Below, one piece after another: positions 46,610 through 55,479 of a stretch of 64,000 nt of DNA. Both the position numbers and the translations under genes were made by a program. Where the stretch lies: contig NZ_CAMLDL010000007.1 of NCBI RefSeq assembly GCF_946478955.1, positions 61,659-125,658 on the forward strand. The letters run 5' to 3'. Source of the DNA: an uncultured Sphingomonas sp. Lineage in GTDB: Bacteria; Pseudomonadota; Alphaproteobacteria; Sphingomonadales; Sphingomonadaceae. How positions within the stretch are numbered: position 1 is the first letter of the stretch; every line of letters starts with the position of its first letter. The notes beneath the pieces were generated by a model that did not search any database, had not been told where the DNA came from, and saw only the letters and a program-made list of their open reading frames with translations.

Positions 46610-48721
46610 CTATTTGTTGATGCCGAGCTGGTTCAGCATGAAGGCCGCGTACCCCGCCTGCTCTTCATATCGGCGGAAACGCCCTGATTTGCCGCCGTGT
46701 CCAGCCTCCATATTCACCTTGAAGATCAGCGGATTGCTATCCGTCTTCATGGTGCGAAGGCGCGCAACATATTTGGCCGGTTCATAATATTGGACCTGGC
46801 TGTCCCATAGGCCAGTTCCGACGAGCACCGACGGATACGCCTGGCGCGAGAGATTATCGTAGGGGCTGTATTTCGCCATCCAGCCATAATCCTCAGCGCG
46901 CTCCGGGTTGCCCCATTCGTCATATTCGTTGGTGGTGAGCGGAATCGTCGGGTCAAGCATGGTCGTCAAAACATCGACGAACGGAACCATGGAAATGACT
47001 ACCTTATAATCCTGCGGCGCCATGTTGGTTATGCCGCCCATCAACAAACCACCCGCGCTGCCGCCCATGGCGGCGACGCGGCCCTTGGCGGCATAGCCCT
47101 GTTCGGTCAGCCCGCGCGTAACATCGATGAAATCCGTAAAGCTGTTTATCTTATTTTTTAGGTGGCCAGCGTCGTACCAGGCGCGGCCCATTTCCTGACC
47201 GCCGCGAATGTGGGCAATGGCATAGACCATGCCGCGGTCGAGCAGGCTGGTCACGGTCGTGTTGTAGGTCGGGTCCGTGGAAATGCCGTAGCTACCATAG
47301 GCATATTGCAGCATGGCGGCCGTGCCGTCCTTCTTGAACCCCTTTTTGTACGCCAGGCTGACCGGTACTTTGGTTCCATCGCGGGCGGTGATCCACAGCC
47401 GCTCACTGGCATAGAGCGCGGGATTATATCCGGGTGTCGGCTGCACTTTTAGAATATGGCGCTGGCCGGTTTTGGCATTCACCTCGATTGTTTGCGTCGG
47501 CTGCACCAGCGAGCTGTATGTGTAGCGGACCCAATCAGTTGCGGCTTCCGGATTGCCGGTCAGGTTCATGGTAAAGGCGGCGTCCTTACCATCGACCAGG
47601 GTGGATTTTCCATCGTTACCAAGCAGACGCAATCGCTTGTTGCCGTCACTCCGCTGCGCAACCGCGACAAAATCGTTGAACAGGCTGAAATCATCAATGA
47701 AGTCTGTGTTCGACGCGGGGGTTATTGCGCGCCATTCCGCCATCGGCTTGCCAAGATCGGCATCGCCAAAGCTGTATAGCTGGTAGTTCGCGCTGTCTTT
47801 GTTGCTGCGTACGACCCATCTGCCATTGGCTTCGTCGGCCGAATAAAGGTGATCCTTGGCCCGGGGCGCGATCACGGTCATGGCATCAACGTTGCCAATC
47901 GGCGCGCAACGCTGCTCGGCCATCGTTGTCGCGGACGAAATAATGCAGGCATAATTACGCCCGCTGGTGCGGGCGACGCCGATATAGAAGCTGTCGTCCT
48001 TTTCTTCGTAAATCAGCTTGTCGGTGCTGACCGCTGTTCCCAGCACATGCGCCTTGATGCGCTTGGACAATAGCGTCGTCGGGTCCTTTTCAACATATAG
48101 GATGATGTTGCTGCCGGCCCAAATGATGCCGTCTTCGACATTGGGAATCTCATCAGGCAACAGCTTGCCGGTCGTCAGATCCTTGATTTTGATAACATAT
48201 TGGCGCCGCCCAACGACGTCTTCAGTATAGGCGAGAAGGCGATTGTCGTCGCTGACCTTATAGTCGCCGATCGAAAAATAGCCTTTGTCCTTGCCCATCA
48301 CCGGCTCATTGAGCAGGATTTCCTCGGCCGCTTTCATATTGCCCTTACGGCGGGCAACGATGGGATAGTCCGCGCCGTTCTCGTATCGGCTGTAATAATA
48401 ATAGCCGTTCTCGCGAACCGGCACGCTGTTGTCGTCCTGCTTGATGCGGCTGATATATTCCTTGAACAATCGATCTTTCAGCGGAATCAGCGGTTTCATC
48501 CACGCGTCGGAATATGCGTTCTCGGCGGTCAGATAGGCCAACATCTCCGGATTTTTGCGGGTATCGTCGCGCAGCCAATAATATTCGTCCTGCCGCTCCG
48601 CCCCGAATGGCGCCTTCACCACATGCGGCTTTTTGGCCGCGACGGGCGGAACCGGTATGTCCTGAGCATAAGCCGGCGCGGACGATAATAAGGCGATGGT
48701 CAACAACGATGTGCGCAACAT
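46610..48721 (-). CDS. S9 family prolyl oligopeptidase (oligopeptidase B-like), exported
   Basis: A 703-residue serine peptidase. The signal peptide MLRTSLLTIALLSSAPAYAQ starts at 48721, preceded by GGGGG at good spacing; an ATG seven codons upstream is possible. The beta-propeller part begins DEYYWLRDDTRKNPEML, typical of oligopeptidase B/POP. The catalytic Ser is in AAMGGSAGGLLMGG, and the His in MEAGHGGKSGR. It would act on periplasmic peptides after basic or proline residues; specificity is not certain. Confidence 0.92.
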   Translation of the reverse strand: MLRTSLLTIALLSSAPAYAQDIPVPPVAAKKPHVVKAPFGAERQDEYYWLRDDTRKNPEMLAYLTAENAYSDAWMKPLIPLKDRLFKEYISRIKQDDNSVPVRENGYYYYSRYENGADYPIVARRKGNMKAAEEILLNEPVMGKDKGYFSIGDYKVSDDNRLLAYTEDVVGRRQYVIKIKDLTTGKLLPDEIPNVEDGIIWAGSNIILYVEKDPTTLLSKRIKAHVLGTAVSTDKLIYEEKDDSFYIGVARTSGRNYACIISSATTMAEQRCAPIGNVDAMTVIAPRAKDHLYSADEANGRWVVRSNKDSANYQLYSFGDADLGKPMAEWRAITPASNTDFIDDFSLFNDFVAVAQRSDGNKRLRLLGNDGKSTLVDGKDAAFTMNLTGNPEAATDWVRYTYSSLVQPTQTIEVNAKTGQRHILKVQPTPGYNPALYASERLWITARDGTKVPVSLAYKKGFKKDGTAAMLQYAYGSYGISTDPTYNTTVTSLLDRGMVYAIAHIRGGQEMGRAWYDAGHLKNKINSFTDFIDVTRGLTEQGYAAKGRVAAMGGSAGGLLMGGITNMAPQDYKVVISMVPFVDVLTTMLDPTIPLTTNEYDEWGNPERAEDYGWMAKYSPYDNLSRQAYPSVLVGTGLWDSQVQYYEPAKYVARLRTMKTDSNPLIFKVNMEAGHGGKSGRFRRYEEQAGYAAFMLNQLGINK

Positions 48722-48780
48722 AGAAAACCCCCTATTCAGCATGGGGGCAGGCTGGACCGGGCCCGGCGCTAAATCAAGGC

Positions 48781-50415
48781 TCAGTCCAGCGGTTTCCCGC
48801 TCGTTTCATTGATGAAGAAGATCGTCACAATGACGGAAATGGCCGTGAAGAGCACAGCGTACCACAGACCAGCGTAGATATCGCCGGTCATCGCCACCAA
48901 TGCAAAACTGGTCACCGGCAGGAAGCCGCCAACCCAGCCCGTACCGACATGATATGGGAGGCTGAGTGCGGTATAACGGGTGCGGGTCGGGAACATTTCG
49001 ACCAGCGCCGCCGCCTGTGGACCGTATAGAGCCGTCGCCGCGACAACAAATAACAGCAAGACCGCGATCAGCGTTGGCATATTGACCGATCCTGGATCGG
49101 CGGCGGTTGGATACCCCGCCAATTCCAACTCCGCATTGATAGCAGATGCGATGTCGGCCTTGTGAGCCTTCAGGTCGGCGACATTGCCGCCATCGCTCAC
49201 GATGACCTCTTGATCGCCGGCGACGACACGGGTGATGCCGTCGGTCGATGCGCGGGTGGAATAGGCGACGCCGCGGGCAATCAGGCTGCCCTTGGCAAGA
49301 TCGCATGCGCTGGTGAATTTGGCGGTTCCGGTCGGGTCAAACTGCGAGGTGCAGGTCGCCAGATCGGTTTTCACCACAACCGGCGTTACCTTTTGTGCCG
49401 CGACCAGCGCGGGGTTGGTCGCTTCCGCGATCAGGTGGGACCCTGGGAAATAAAGCGCGAGCGCAAGCAACATCCCGCCTAGCATTACCGGTTTGCGGCC
49501 AATCCGGTCGCTCAGCCATCCAAAGAAAACATAGAGTGGCGCGCTGACGATCGTCATGATGATGAGCAGCATATCCTTGGTCGCACCGGGCAGGCCAAGC
49601 GACTTCTCCAGGAACACCTGCATGTAAAAGAAGGTAAAATACCACACCGCTCCCTGCGCGCACATGATGCCGAGGAAGGCGATCAGGACGCGCTTCAGGC
49701 TGTCCTTTGTCGCGAAGCTTTCGCGAAGCGGCGCCTTCGACACTTCGCCGTCCTCCTGCAGCTGCTTGAAGCGCGGGCTTTCGGAAAGCTTCAGGCGCAT
49801 CCAGACTGAAATGCCGAGCAGGATGATCGACGCAAGAAAGGGGAGGCGCCAGCCCCACTGGCTGAACGCGTCTTCACCCATCGATGTACGGGTGACGAAG
49901 ATGATGAGAAGGGCTGCTAGCAGGCCAAATGATGCGCTCGACTGAATCCATCCGGTCGCCGCGCCGCGCTTGTCGTCATCGGCATGTTCGGCGACGTAAA
50001 TCGCGGCGCCGCCATACTCACCGCCGAGCGCCGTCCCCTGACAGATGCGCAGGAAAACCAGCAGGATCGGGGCGAGGATTCCAACTTGCCCATAGGTCGG
50101 CAATAGGCCGATGGCGAAGGTCGCGCCGCCCATCAGGCTGACGGTAGCCAGGAAGGTCGCCTTGCGCCCGACGCGGTCGCCCATAGCGCCGAAGATGATC
50201 GCGCCAAGCGGTCGAAAGGCAAATCCAACGGCGAACAACGCCAATGCCGCAACCAGCGCCGCCGTCGGGTCAAGCCCGGCCAAAAACACCTTCGCGATGA
50301 TTGGTGTCAGCGACCCGAAAATGAAAAAGTCATACCATTCAAACGCGGTACCTGCCGACGATGCAGTAACGACACGCGCCATCGACCATGGTTTTTCTTT
50401 TACGGCTTCGGACAT
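48781..50415 (-). CDS. MFS transporter, metabolite:H+ symporter (MHS) type
   Basis: A 544-residue inner-membrane protein. ASSAGTAFEWYDFFIFGSL at the N-terminus and GDRVGRKATFLAT in the loop between helices 2 and 3 mark the MHS group (ProP/ShiA/KgtP relatives). An extra soluble stretch of roughly 110 residues (about 345-455, with TDLATCTSQF and SACDLAKG) interrupts the usual helix pattern in the C-terminal half and probably faces the periplasm. GGGGGAA precedes the start. Substrate not determinable; small organic acids are typical. Confidence 0.88.
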   Translation of the reverse strand: MSEAVKEKPWSMARVVTASSAGTAFEWYDFFIFGSLTPIIAKVFLAGLDPTAALVAALALFAVGFAFRPLGAIIFGAMGDRVGRKATFLATVSLMGGATFAIGLLPTYGQVGILAPILLVFLRICQGTALGGEYGGAAIYVAEHADDDKRGAATGWIQSSASFGLLAALLIIFVTRTSMGEDAFSQWGWRLPFLASIILLGISVWMRLKLSESPRFKQLQEDGEVSKAPLRESFATKDSLKRVLIAFLGIMCAQGAVWYFTFFYMQVFLEKSLGLPGATKDMLLIIMTIVSAPLYVFFGWLSDRIGRKPVMLGGMLLALALYFPGSHLIAEATNPALVAAQKVTPVVVKTDLATCTSQFDPTGTAKFTSACDLAKGSLIARGVAYSTRASTDGITRVVAGDQEVIVSDGGNVADLKAHKADIASAINAELELAGYPTAADPGSVNMPTLIAVLLLFVVAATALYGPQAAALVEMFPTRTRYTALSLPYHVGTGWVGGFLPVTSFALVAMTGDIYAGLWYAVLFTAISVIVTIFFINETSGKPLD

Positions 50416-50548
50416 CCATTCCCCCAGAAATTTCCGGGAGCCTAGCGGGTCCATTATCGAGCGCAATAGGTCCACGACGAGCCCGTAGCCAAAGGCGTTG
50501 TGAAGCATCGCTAACGCGATTTTGGCCCCCGCCGTCGCCCGGGAACGG

Positions 50549-51595
50549 TTAGGCCAAAGCCATATCGATTACGAAACGGCCCGGAGACTCGCCTTTGGAC
50601 AGCGTATCCCACGCCTTGTTGATATCTGCCGGCGCGATCACCTCAATCTCCGGAACAACGCCATGCTCGGCGCAGAAATCGAGCATTTCCTGTGTCTCGG
50701 CGATGCTTCCGATTTGCGACCCTGCCAATGCCTTGTTGCCGAACACAATACCAAATGTGTTGAGTTCCGGCAGCGGGCCGATCTGTCCGACAACAACAAG
50801 TTGTCCGCGCGGCCGAAGCAAAGCCAGGTAGGGCTGGACATCATGTTCGACGGGAATGGTATCGATGATCAGCGAAAAGTGCCCCGCGGCGCCGGCCATC
50901 GCGTCGGCGTCTTTCGAAATGACGACATCTTTCGCCCCGATTGCGCGCGCCGCGTCGGCTTTGCTGGGCGAGGTGGTGAGAACCGTGACATCTGCGCCCA
51001 TTGCCGTTGCCAATTTCACCGCCATATGACCGAGGCCGCCTAGCCCGGCGACGGCGACCTTGTCGCCTGGCTTGACGTCCCATTGCCTCAACGGCGAATA
51101 AGTGGTGATCCCCGCGCACAGCAACGGCGCTGCTGCGGCCATGTCCAGTGCGTCGGGAACTTTGCAGACGAACTCCTCTCTAACCACGATGCCTTCGGAA
51201 TAGCCGCCCTGTGTCGGTTCACCAGTCATGCGGTCCGGCGCGCTATAGGTGAAGGTCGGCATTTCCACGCAGAAATGCTCATCGCCGGATGTGCACTGTT
51301 CGCACTTTTGACAGCTGTCGACGAGACACCCGACGGCGACCCGGTCACCGGTGCGATATTTGCCGACATCGGCGCCGACGGCCGTGACGGTGCCGACAAT
51401 CTCATGTCCAGGCACCATCGGGTACATGCTCATGCCCCAGTCGTTATGGGCGAAATGAAGGTCGCTGTGGCAGATGCCGCAGTGGCTGATCTTGATTGCG
51501 ACGTCATTGGGGCGAAGCTCGCGCCGCTCGATGGTCATTGGCTCCACAGGCGAATGGTCGTTGAAAACGCCCCATGCTTTTGTAGTCGTGCTCAT
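50549..51595 (-). CDS. Zinc-dependent NAD(P)-alcohol dehydrogenase (YahK/CAD type)
   Basis: A 348-residue medium-chain dehydrogenase. Catalytic zinc ligands are in GICHSDLHFAHND and GHEIVGTVTAVG; the structural zinc loop is CQKCEQCTSGDEHFC. The nucleotide loop is VAGLGGLGHMAVKLA, and the S-P-S-K residues that follow the second strand suggest NADP preference. It reduces aldehydes in most relatives. Confidence 0.92.
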   Translation of the reverse strand: MSTTTKAWGVFNDHSPVEPMTIERRELRPNDVAIKISHCGICHSDLHFAHNDWGMSMYPMVPGHEIVGTVTAVGADVGKYRTGDRVAVGCLVDSCQKCEQCTSGDEHFCVEMPTFTYSAPDRMTGEPTQGGYSEGIVVREEFVCKVPDALDMAAAAPLLCAGITTYSPLRQWDVKPGDKVAVAGLGGLGHMAVKLATAMGADVTVLTTSPSKADAARAIGAKDVVISKDADAMAGAAGHFSLIIDTIPVEHDVQPYLALLRPRGQLVVVGQIGPLPELNTFGIVFGNKALAGSQIGSIAETQEMLDFCAEHGVVPEIEVIAPADINKAWDTLSKGESPGRFVIDMALA

Positions 51596-51610
51596 CGCTT
51601 GGCTCCCTGC

Positions 51611-52453
51611 TTATGTGTGTGATGCCCTCGCCAATACGCGTCCGGCTTGCACCAAATGGGGTCGGTCGACCATCTTGCCATCGACCGACAGGACCCCGGC
51701 GGACGGATTTTCGGCGAACACGTCAACGATAGCCTGAGCATGGGCGATTTCTTCCGCGCTCGGCGTGAAAGCCGCGTTGATCGGGCCGACCTGAGCCGGG
51801 TGAATTGCGAGCTTTCCGGTGAAGCCTTCGCGTGCAGCGGCCTGCGCCTCAGCGATCAGTCCAGCCTCGTCGCGGAAATCGGCGAAGACGCCGTCGACCG
51901 GCTGAACCCCCGCCGCAACCGCACCGGCAAGGCATAGCGAACGCGCCATCTTGTAGGTGAAGGAAAGGTCGCCATTGGCATCATATTTGCTCGACGCGCC
52001 AAGGGCCGCCGACAGATCCTCCGCGCCCCAGCTCATCGCCATGAGTGGGGATTTCGCATCGCGATAGGACAGGAGGCCGAAAAGGCTCGCCGCTGTTTCC
52101 GTGACGATGGCGTGGATCGGGATTGTACCAGTGGAGTGTGCTAGGTGCGTAACATCAGCGCCGCTTTCCGCCTTGGGCAGGATGATGCCGTGAAGGTCGG
52201 GCATCCGGAAAAGGGCAATGTCATCCTTATAATCGTCGCTGCCGACCGGGTTGATCCGGACCCACCATTGCGGCCCGCCGTCGCGCCTGGTGAGATTATG
52301 CAGGATTTCGCGCGCCGCCGCTTTCCGGTCGGGGGCAACACTGTCCTCCAAATCAAAGATTACTGCATCCGCCTCGGAGGCGATGGCTTTGGCGATTTTC
52401 TTCTCGCTATCGGCTGGGACGAACAGCCAGCTGCGGGGCTGGGTCGAGGTCAT
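51611..52453 (-). CDS. HpcH/HpaI aldolase / citrate lyase beta-subunit (CitE-like) family protein
   Basis: A 280-residue lyase. The start at 52453 ([19 protein letters not shown]) overlaps the MaoC stop as ATGA; the frame upstream is inside that gene. [21 protein letters not shown] holds the metal-binding Asp/Glu region, and [10 protein letters not shown] and [13 protein letters not shown] the other family motifs. Relatives cleave malyl-CoA, methylmalyl-CoA or citramalyl-CoA. Pairing with the MaoC dehydratase fits a branched acyl-CoA route, but the substrate is unknown. Confidence 0.87.
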   Translation of the reverse strand: MTSTQPRSWLFVPADSEKKIAKAIASEADAVIFDLEDSVAPDRKAAAREILHNLTRRDGGPQWWVRINPVGSDDYKDDIALFRMPDLHGIILPKAESGADVTHLAHSTGTIPIHAIVTETAASLFGLLSYRDAKSPLMAMSWGAEDLSAALGASSKYDANGDLSFTYKMARSLCLAGAVAAGVQPVDGVFADFRDEAGLIAEAQAAAREGFTGKLAIHPAQVGPINAAFTPSAEEIAHAQAIVDVFAENPSAGVLSVDGKMVDRPHLVQAGRVLARASHT

Positions 52454-52902
52454 GATGGCATCTTCTGCAGAAGGGCGGACCGTTTGAACGTGCAAACTGC
52501 CTCGCCGCGCTGGTTGATCGCGCGATGCTCCCACGTGACAATCCCGGCATTGGGGCGCGAGCCGCTTTCGCGGAGCGCGATGACTTCACTTTCAATGCGC
52601 AGCGTATCGCCGATGAAGACCGGCTTGGGAAACTTCACTTCGTCATAGCCGAGGTTGGCGACCAGGGTGCCAAGCGTCGTTTCACCCACCGAAATGCCGA
52701 CCGCGAGGGAGAAGGTGAAGCAGCTGTTGACCAGCGGCTTGCCGAACTCGGTTGCTTGCGCCGCCTCAAAGTCGAGGTGCAGCGGCTGCGGATTATGGGT
52801 GAGGGTGGTGATCAGGAGATTGTCGGTCTCTGTCACCGTGCGGGTGATGGGGTGAGCGATTGTCTCGCCGACCGTCCACTCATCGAAATAGCGTCCTGGC
52901 AT
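52450..52902 (-). CDS. MaoC-family dehydratase
   Basis: A 150-residue hot-dog enzyme. [20 protein letters not shown] opens it and [27 protein letters not shown] carries the hydratase 2 motif with catalytic Asp/His-like positions (N-P-Q-P-L-H). It should hydrate an enoyl-CoA such as mesaconyl-CoA, and is coupled by a four-base overlap to the CitE-like gene. Confidence 0.88.
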   Translation of the reverse strand: MPGRYFDEWTVGETIAHPITRTVTETDNLLITTLTHNPQPLHLDFEAAQATEFGKPLVNSCFTFSLAVGISVGETTLGTLVANLGYDEVKFPKPVFIGDTLRIESEVIALRESGSRPNAGIVTWEHRAINQRGEAVCTFKRSALLQKMPS

Positions 52903-52957
52903 GACGACGCTCTAGGCGAGGCGGGGCGGGTGTGTCGAGCGGGGTTTCACCAACCGT

Positions 52958-53026
52958 CATTGCAAGGAGCGAAGCGACGCGGCAATCCAGTCGCGGCCGC
53001 TGGATTGCTTCGCTCCGCTCGCAATG
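52958..53026. repeat. Large interrupted palindrome (dispersed-repeat type)
   Basis: A 69-base imperfect inverted repeat: CATTGCAAGGAGCGAAGCG-ACG-CGGCAATCCAG on the left, TCGCGGCCGC at the centre, and TGGATTGCTTCGCTCCGCTCGCAATG on the right. It sits between the MaoC gene and the transketolase-like gene. Repeats of this ATTGCGAGGAGCGAAGC/GCAATCCAG form are remembered as dispersed intergenic elements in sphingomonads and related bacteria. Only one copy was noticed in this window. Confidence 0.75.
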
Positions 53027-53036
53027 GCGGAAGGGT

Positions 53037-55340
53037 TTACGCCAACAAAATCTCCGCCACCGCCTCGGTAATTGCGGCGCCGTCCAACCGGTAGGCGGCA
53101 TATAGGTCAGGAAGATTACCGGTCTGACCGAATTTCTCGACACCCAGCGGCGCGACCCGCTGCCCCAATACGCCGCCGATCCAGCTGAGCGAGGCCGGCG
53201 CAGCATCGCAGACGGTGACCAGACCGGCCCTCGGCGCGAGGCGGGACAGGAGCGTCTCGATATGGCTGGGGTCGCGCTTGCCCGACCAGCGCGCAGCTTG
53301 CGCGGCGGTCCAGCTGCGATGGAGAAGGTCGGGGGAGGTCACGCTCATCAGGCCGAGGCCGGGGATGTCGACCGACAGCTCCTCCCACGCCGCAAGCACT
53401 TCGGGCATGATCGCACCCATTGCGATGATCGCGGCTTCGGCACCGTCGGCCGGTTCGCGCAGCCAATAAGCCCCTTTCAACGCACCGTCCTTCCATGCGT
53501 CGCCGTCGCGCTCAACCTGCGCAATCGCGCGGGTCGACAGGCGCAAATAGGTGGCCTCACCGTCGGGCGCGTCGATCAGGCGGAAAGCTTCCTCCATCAT
53601 CGCCGCCAATTCGTCGGCGTAGGCGGGTTCATAATGGCGCAGGCCCGGCTGTCCCATCGCGATCAGTGGCGGATTGATCGACTGGTGGGCACCGCCTTCC
53701 GGCCCGAGTGTGATCCCGCTGGGCGTTGCCACTAATAGGAAGCGCGCGTCCTGATAACAGGCGTAGTTTAGACTATCGAGGCCGCGGGCGATAAACGGGT
53801 CGTATAGCGTCCCGATCGGCACAAGCCGCTGTCCGAACAGATCGCCCGACAGGCCAAGCGCGGCGAGCATCAGGAACAGGTTGGATTCCGCGATACCCAG
53901 TTCGATATGCTGACCCTTCAGGTGCGCCGCCCATTTTTGCGCAGACGGGATTTTCGCCTTTGCGAAAACATCTTCCATCGCCCGGCGTTTGAAGAGTCCG
54001 CGCTGATTCACGAAAGCGCCGAGGTTGGTCGAAACGGTCACGTCAGGCGACGTCGTGACGATGCGGTCGGCGAGGGGCTCGCCTGCCTTCGCAAGATCTA
54101 GAAGAATTCGGCCAAAAGCGGCCTGCGTAGATTGTTCATCACCCTGCGGGGCGGGGATAGCGGGGATCGGGATGCGGCCGAAGTCGCGGCCGCGCTTTTC
54201 ACGAGCGATGCGTGCGCGCTCCAGCATCGCTTCAACGCCGGGTTTTTCATTGTCGCCTAAACCCGCGAGCTTCTCCCACTCGCCGCCTTCGGGAATGCCA
54301 AAGGCGTCACGCATCGCATGCGCCTGCGTCGGGTTCATCAGGCCGGCGTGATTGTCCTTGTGCCCGGCGAAGGGCAGGCCAAAGCCCTTGACGGTCCACA
54401 TGATGAAAAAGGTCGGGACATCGTCCTGCGCCGCGTCGAACGCCGCGGTCAGTGAATCCATGCAATGCCCGCCAAGGTCAGCCATCAGCGCGCCAAGCGC
54501 ATCGTCGTCGTGCCCCTTGAGGAAGCCGTCGGCCTTTTTGCCCAGGTCCGCGGTCAAGCGGGCCCGCCACGCCGCCCCCCCCTGATAGAGAAGGCTTGCG
54601 CTGTCGGCATTGGGGAGGTTGTCGAGCCAGTCGCCGACGGCCTTATGCTTCTTCAATGCGGCGGCGAGTTTCTTGCCATAACGCAGTTCGACAATGCGCC
54701 AGCCGCAGGCCGCGAATATGTCCGCAAACCGCTCAAACATTCGGTCGGCCGATGTCGCGTCGAGGCTCTGCCGATTATAGTCGACGATCCACCAGCAGTT
54801 GCGAATATCGTGTTTAGCACCTTCAATGATCGCTTCGTAAATATTGCCTTCGTCAAGCTCGGCGTCGCCCATCAAGGCGATGAACCGTCCCCGATCTTCC
54901 GGGGCCAACAATCCATGTTCGGTTAGATAATCCTGAACCAGCGATGCGAACGCGGTGATCGCAACCCCCAGACCGACGGAGCCGGTGGAGAAGTCGACCG
55001 GGATCTTGTCCTTGGTGCGGCTCGGATAGCTTTGCATCCCGCCGAAACCCCGGAAGTTTTGCAGCTGCTCCAGCGACTGCGATCCAAGCAGATAATGGAT
55101 CGCGTGAAGAAGCGGACCCGCATGCGGCTTAACGGCGACCCGATCATTCGGACCAAGCGCATGAAAATAGAGCGCCGCCATGATCGCCGACATCGACGCG
55201 CTCGACGCCTGATGGCCGCCAACCTTCAAACCGTCGACGCTGTCACGAACGTGGTTTGCGTTGTGGATGGTCCAGGCGGACAGAAAACGCAGCCGCTCAT
55301 CAAGCAGCTTCAGCGAGGCGATGTCGGGTGCGGTCGTCAT
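53037..55340 (-). CDS. Transketolase-like / pyruvate dehydrogenase E1-type enzyme
   Basis: A 767-residue thiamine-diphosphate enzyme. The TPP motif is GDAELDEGNIYEA with NCWWIVDYNRQSLD about 30 residues later. The first domain starts NANHVRDSVDGLKVGGHQAS, more like the homodimeric E1 (AceE) and MdeB-type 2-oxoacid dehydrogenase E1 proteins than classical TktA. The middle domain has HIELGIAESNLFLMLAALGLSG. No E2 or E3 gene is nearby, so the enzyme may serve a complex encoded elsewhere or act alone. The exact reaction is not assignable. Confidence 0.82.
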   Translation of the reverse strand: MTTAPDIASLKLLDERLRFLSAWTIHNANHVRDSVDGLKVGGHQASSASMSAIMAALYFHALGPNDRVAVKPHAGPLLHAIHYLLGSQSLEQLQNFRGFGGMQSYPSRTKDKIPVDFSTGSVGLGVAITAFASLVQDYLTEHGLLAPEDRGRFIALMGDAELDEGNIYEAIIEGAKHDIRNCWWIVDYNRQSLDATSADRMFERFADIFAACGWRIVELRYGKKLAAALKKHKAVGDWLDNLPNADSASLLYQGGAAWRARLTADLGKKADGFLKGHDDDALGALMADLGGHCMDSLTAAFDAAQDDVPTFFIMWTVKGFGLPFAGHKDNHAGLMNPTQAHAMRDAFGIPEGGEWEKLAGLGDNEKPGVEAMLERARIAREKRGRDFGRIPIPAIPAPQGDEQSTQAAFGRILLDLAKAGEPLADRIVTTSPDVTVSTNLGAFVNQRGLFKRRAMEDVFAKAKIPSAQKWAAHLKGQHIELGIAESNLFLMLAALGLSGDLFGQRLVPIGTLYDPFIARGLDSLNYACYQDARFLLVATPSGITLGPEGGAHQSINPPLIAMGQPGLRHYEPAYADELAAMMEEAFRLIDAPDGEATYLRLSTRAIAQVERDGDAWKDGALKGAYWLREPADGAEAAIIAMGAIMPEVLAAWEELSVDIPGLGLMSVTSPDLLHRSWTAAQAARWSGKRDPSHIETLLSRLAPRAGLVTVCDAAPASLSWIGGVLGQRVAPLGVEKFGQTGNLPDLYAAYRLDGAAITEAVAEILLA

Positions 55341-55436
55341 GAACTCAGCCCTAGCGTGTCGCGGGAACAGGGCAAGTGGCCGAACTATCTCAGGACATCA
55401 ATGGGCAGCGCCTGCACGAGAAAATTTCACATTCTC

Positions 55437-55455
55437 GCTATTGATAATCACTCGC
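55437..55455. promoter_or_regulatory. Fur-box-like site
   Basis: GCTATTGATAATCACTCGC matches the classical Fur consensus GATAATGATAATCATTATC at 14 of 19 positions, including the TGATAATCA core. It lies 25 bases upstream of the TonB receptor start, consistent with iron repression. Confidence 0.6.
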
Positions 55456-55479
55456 AACTAGAATAGCCGAGCCGTAGAT

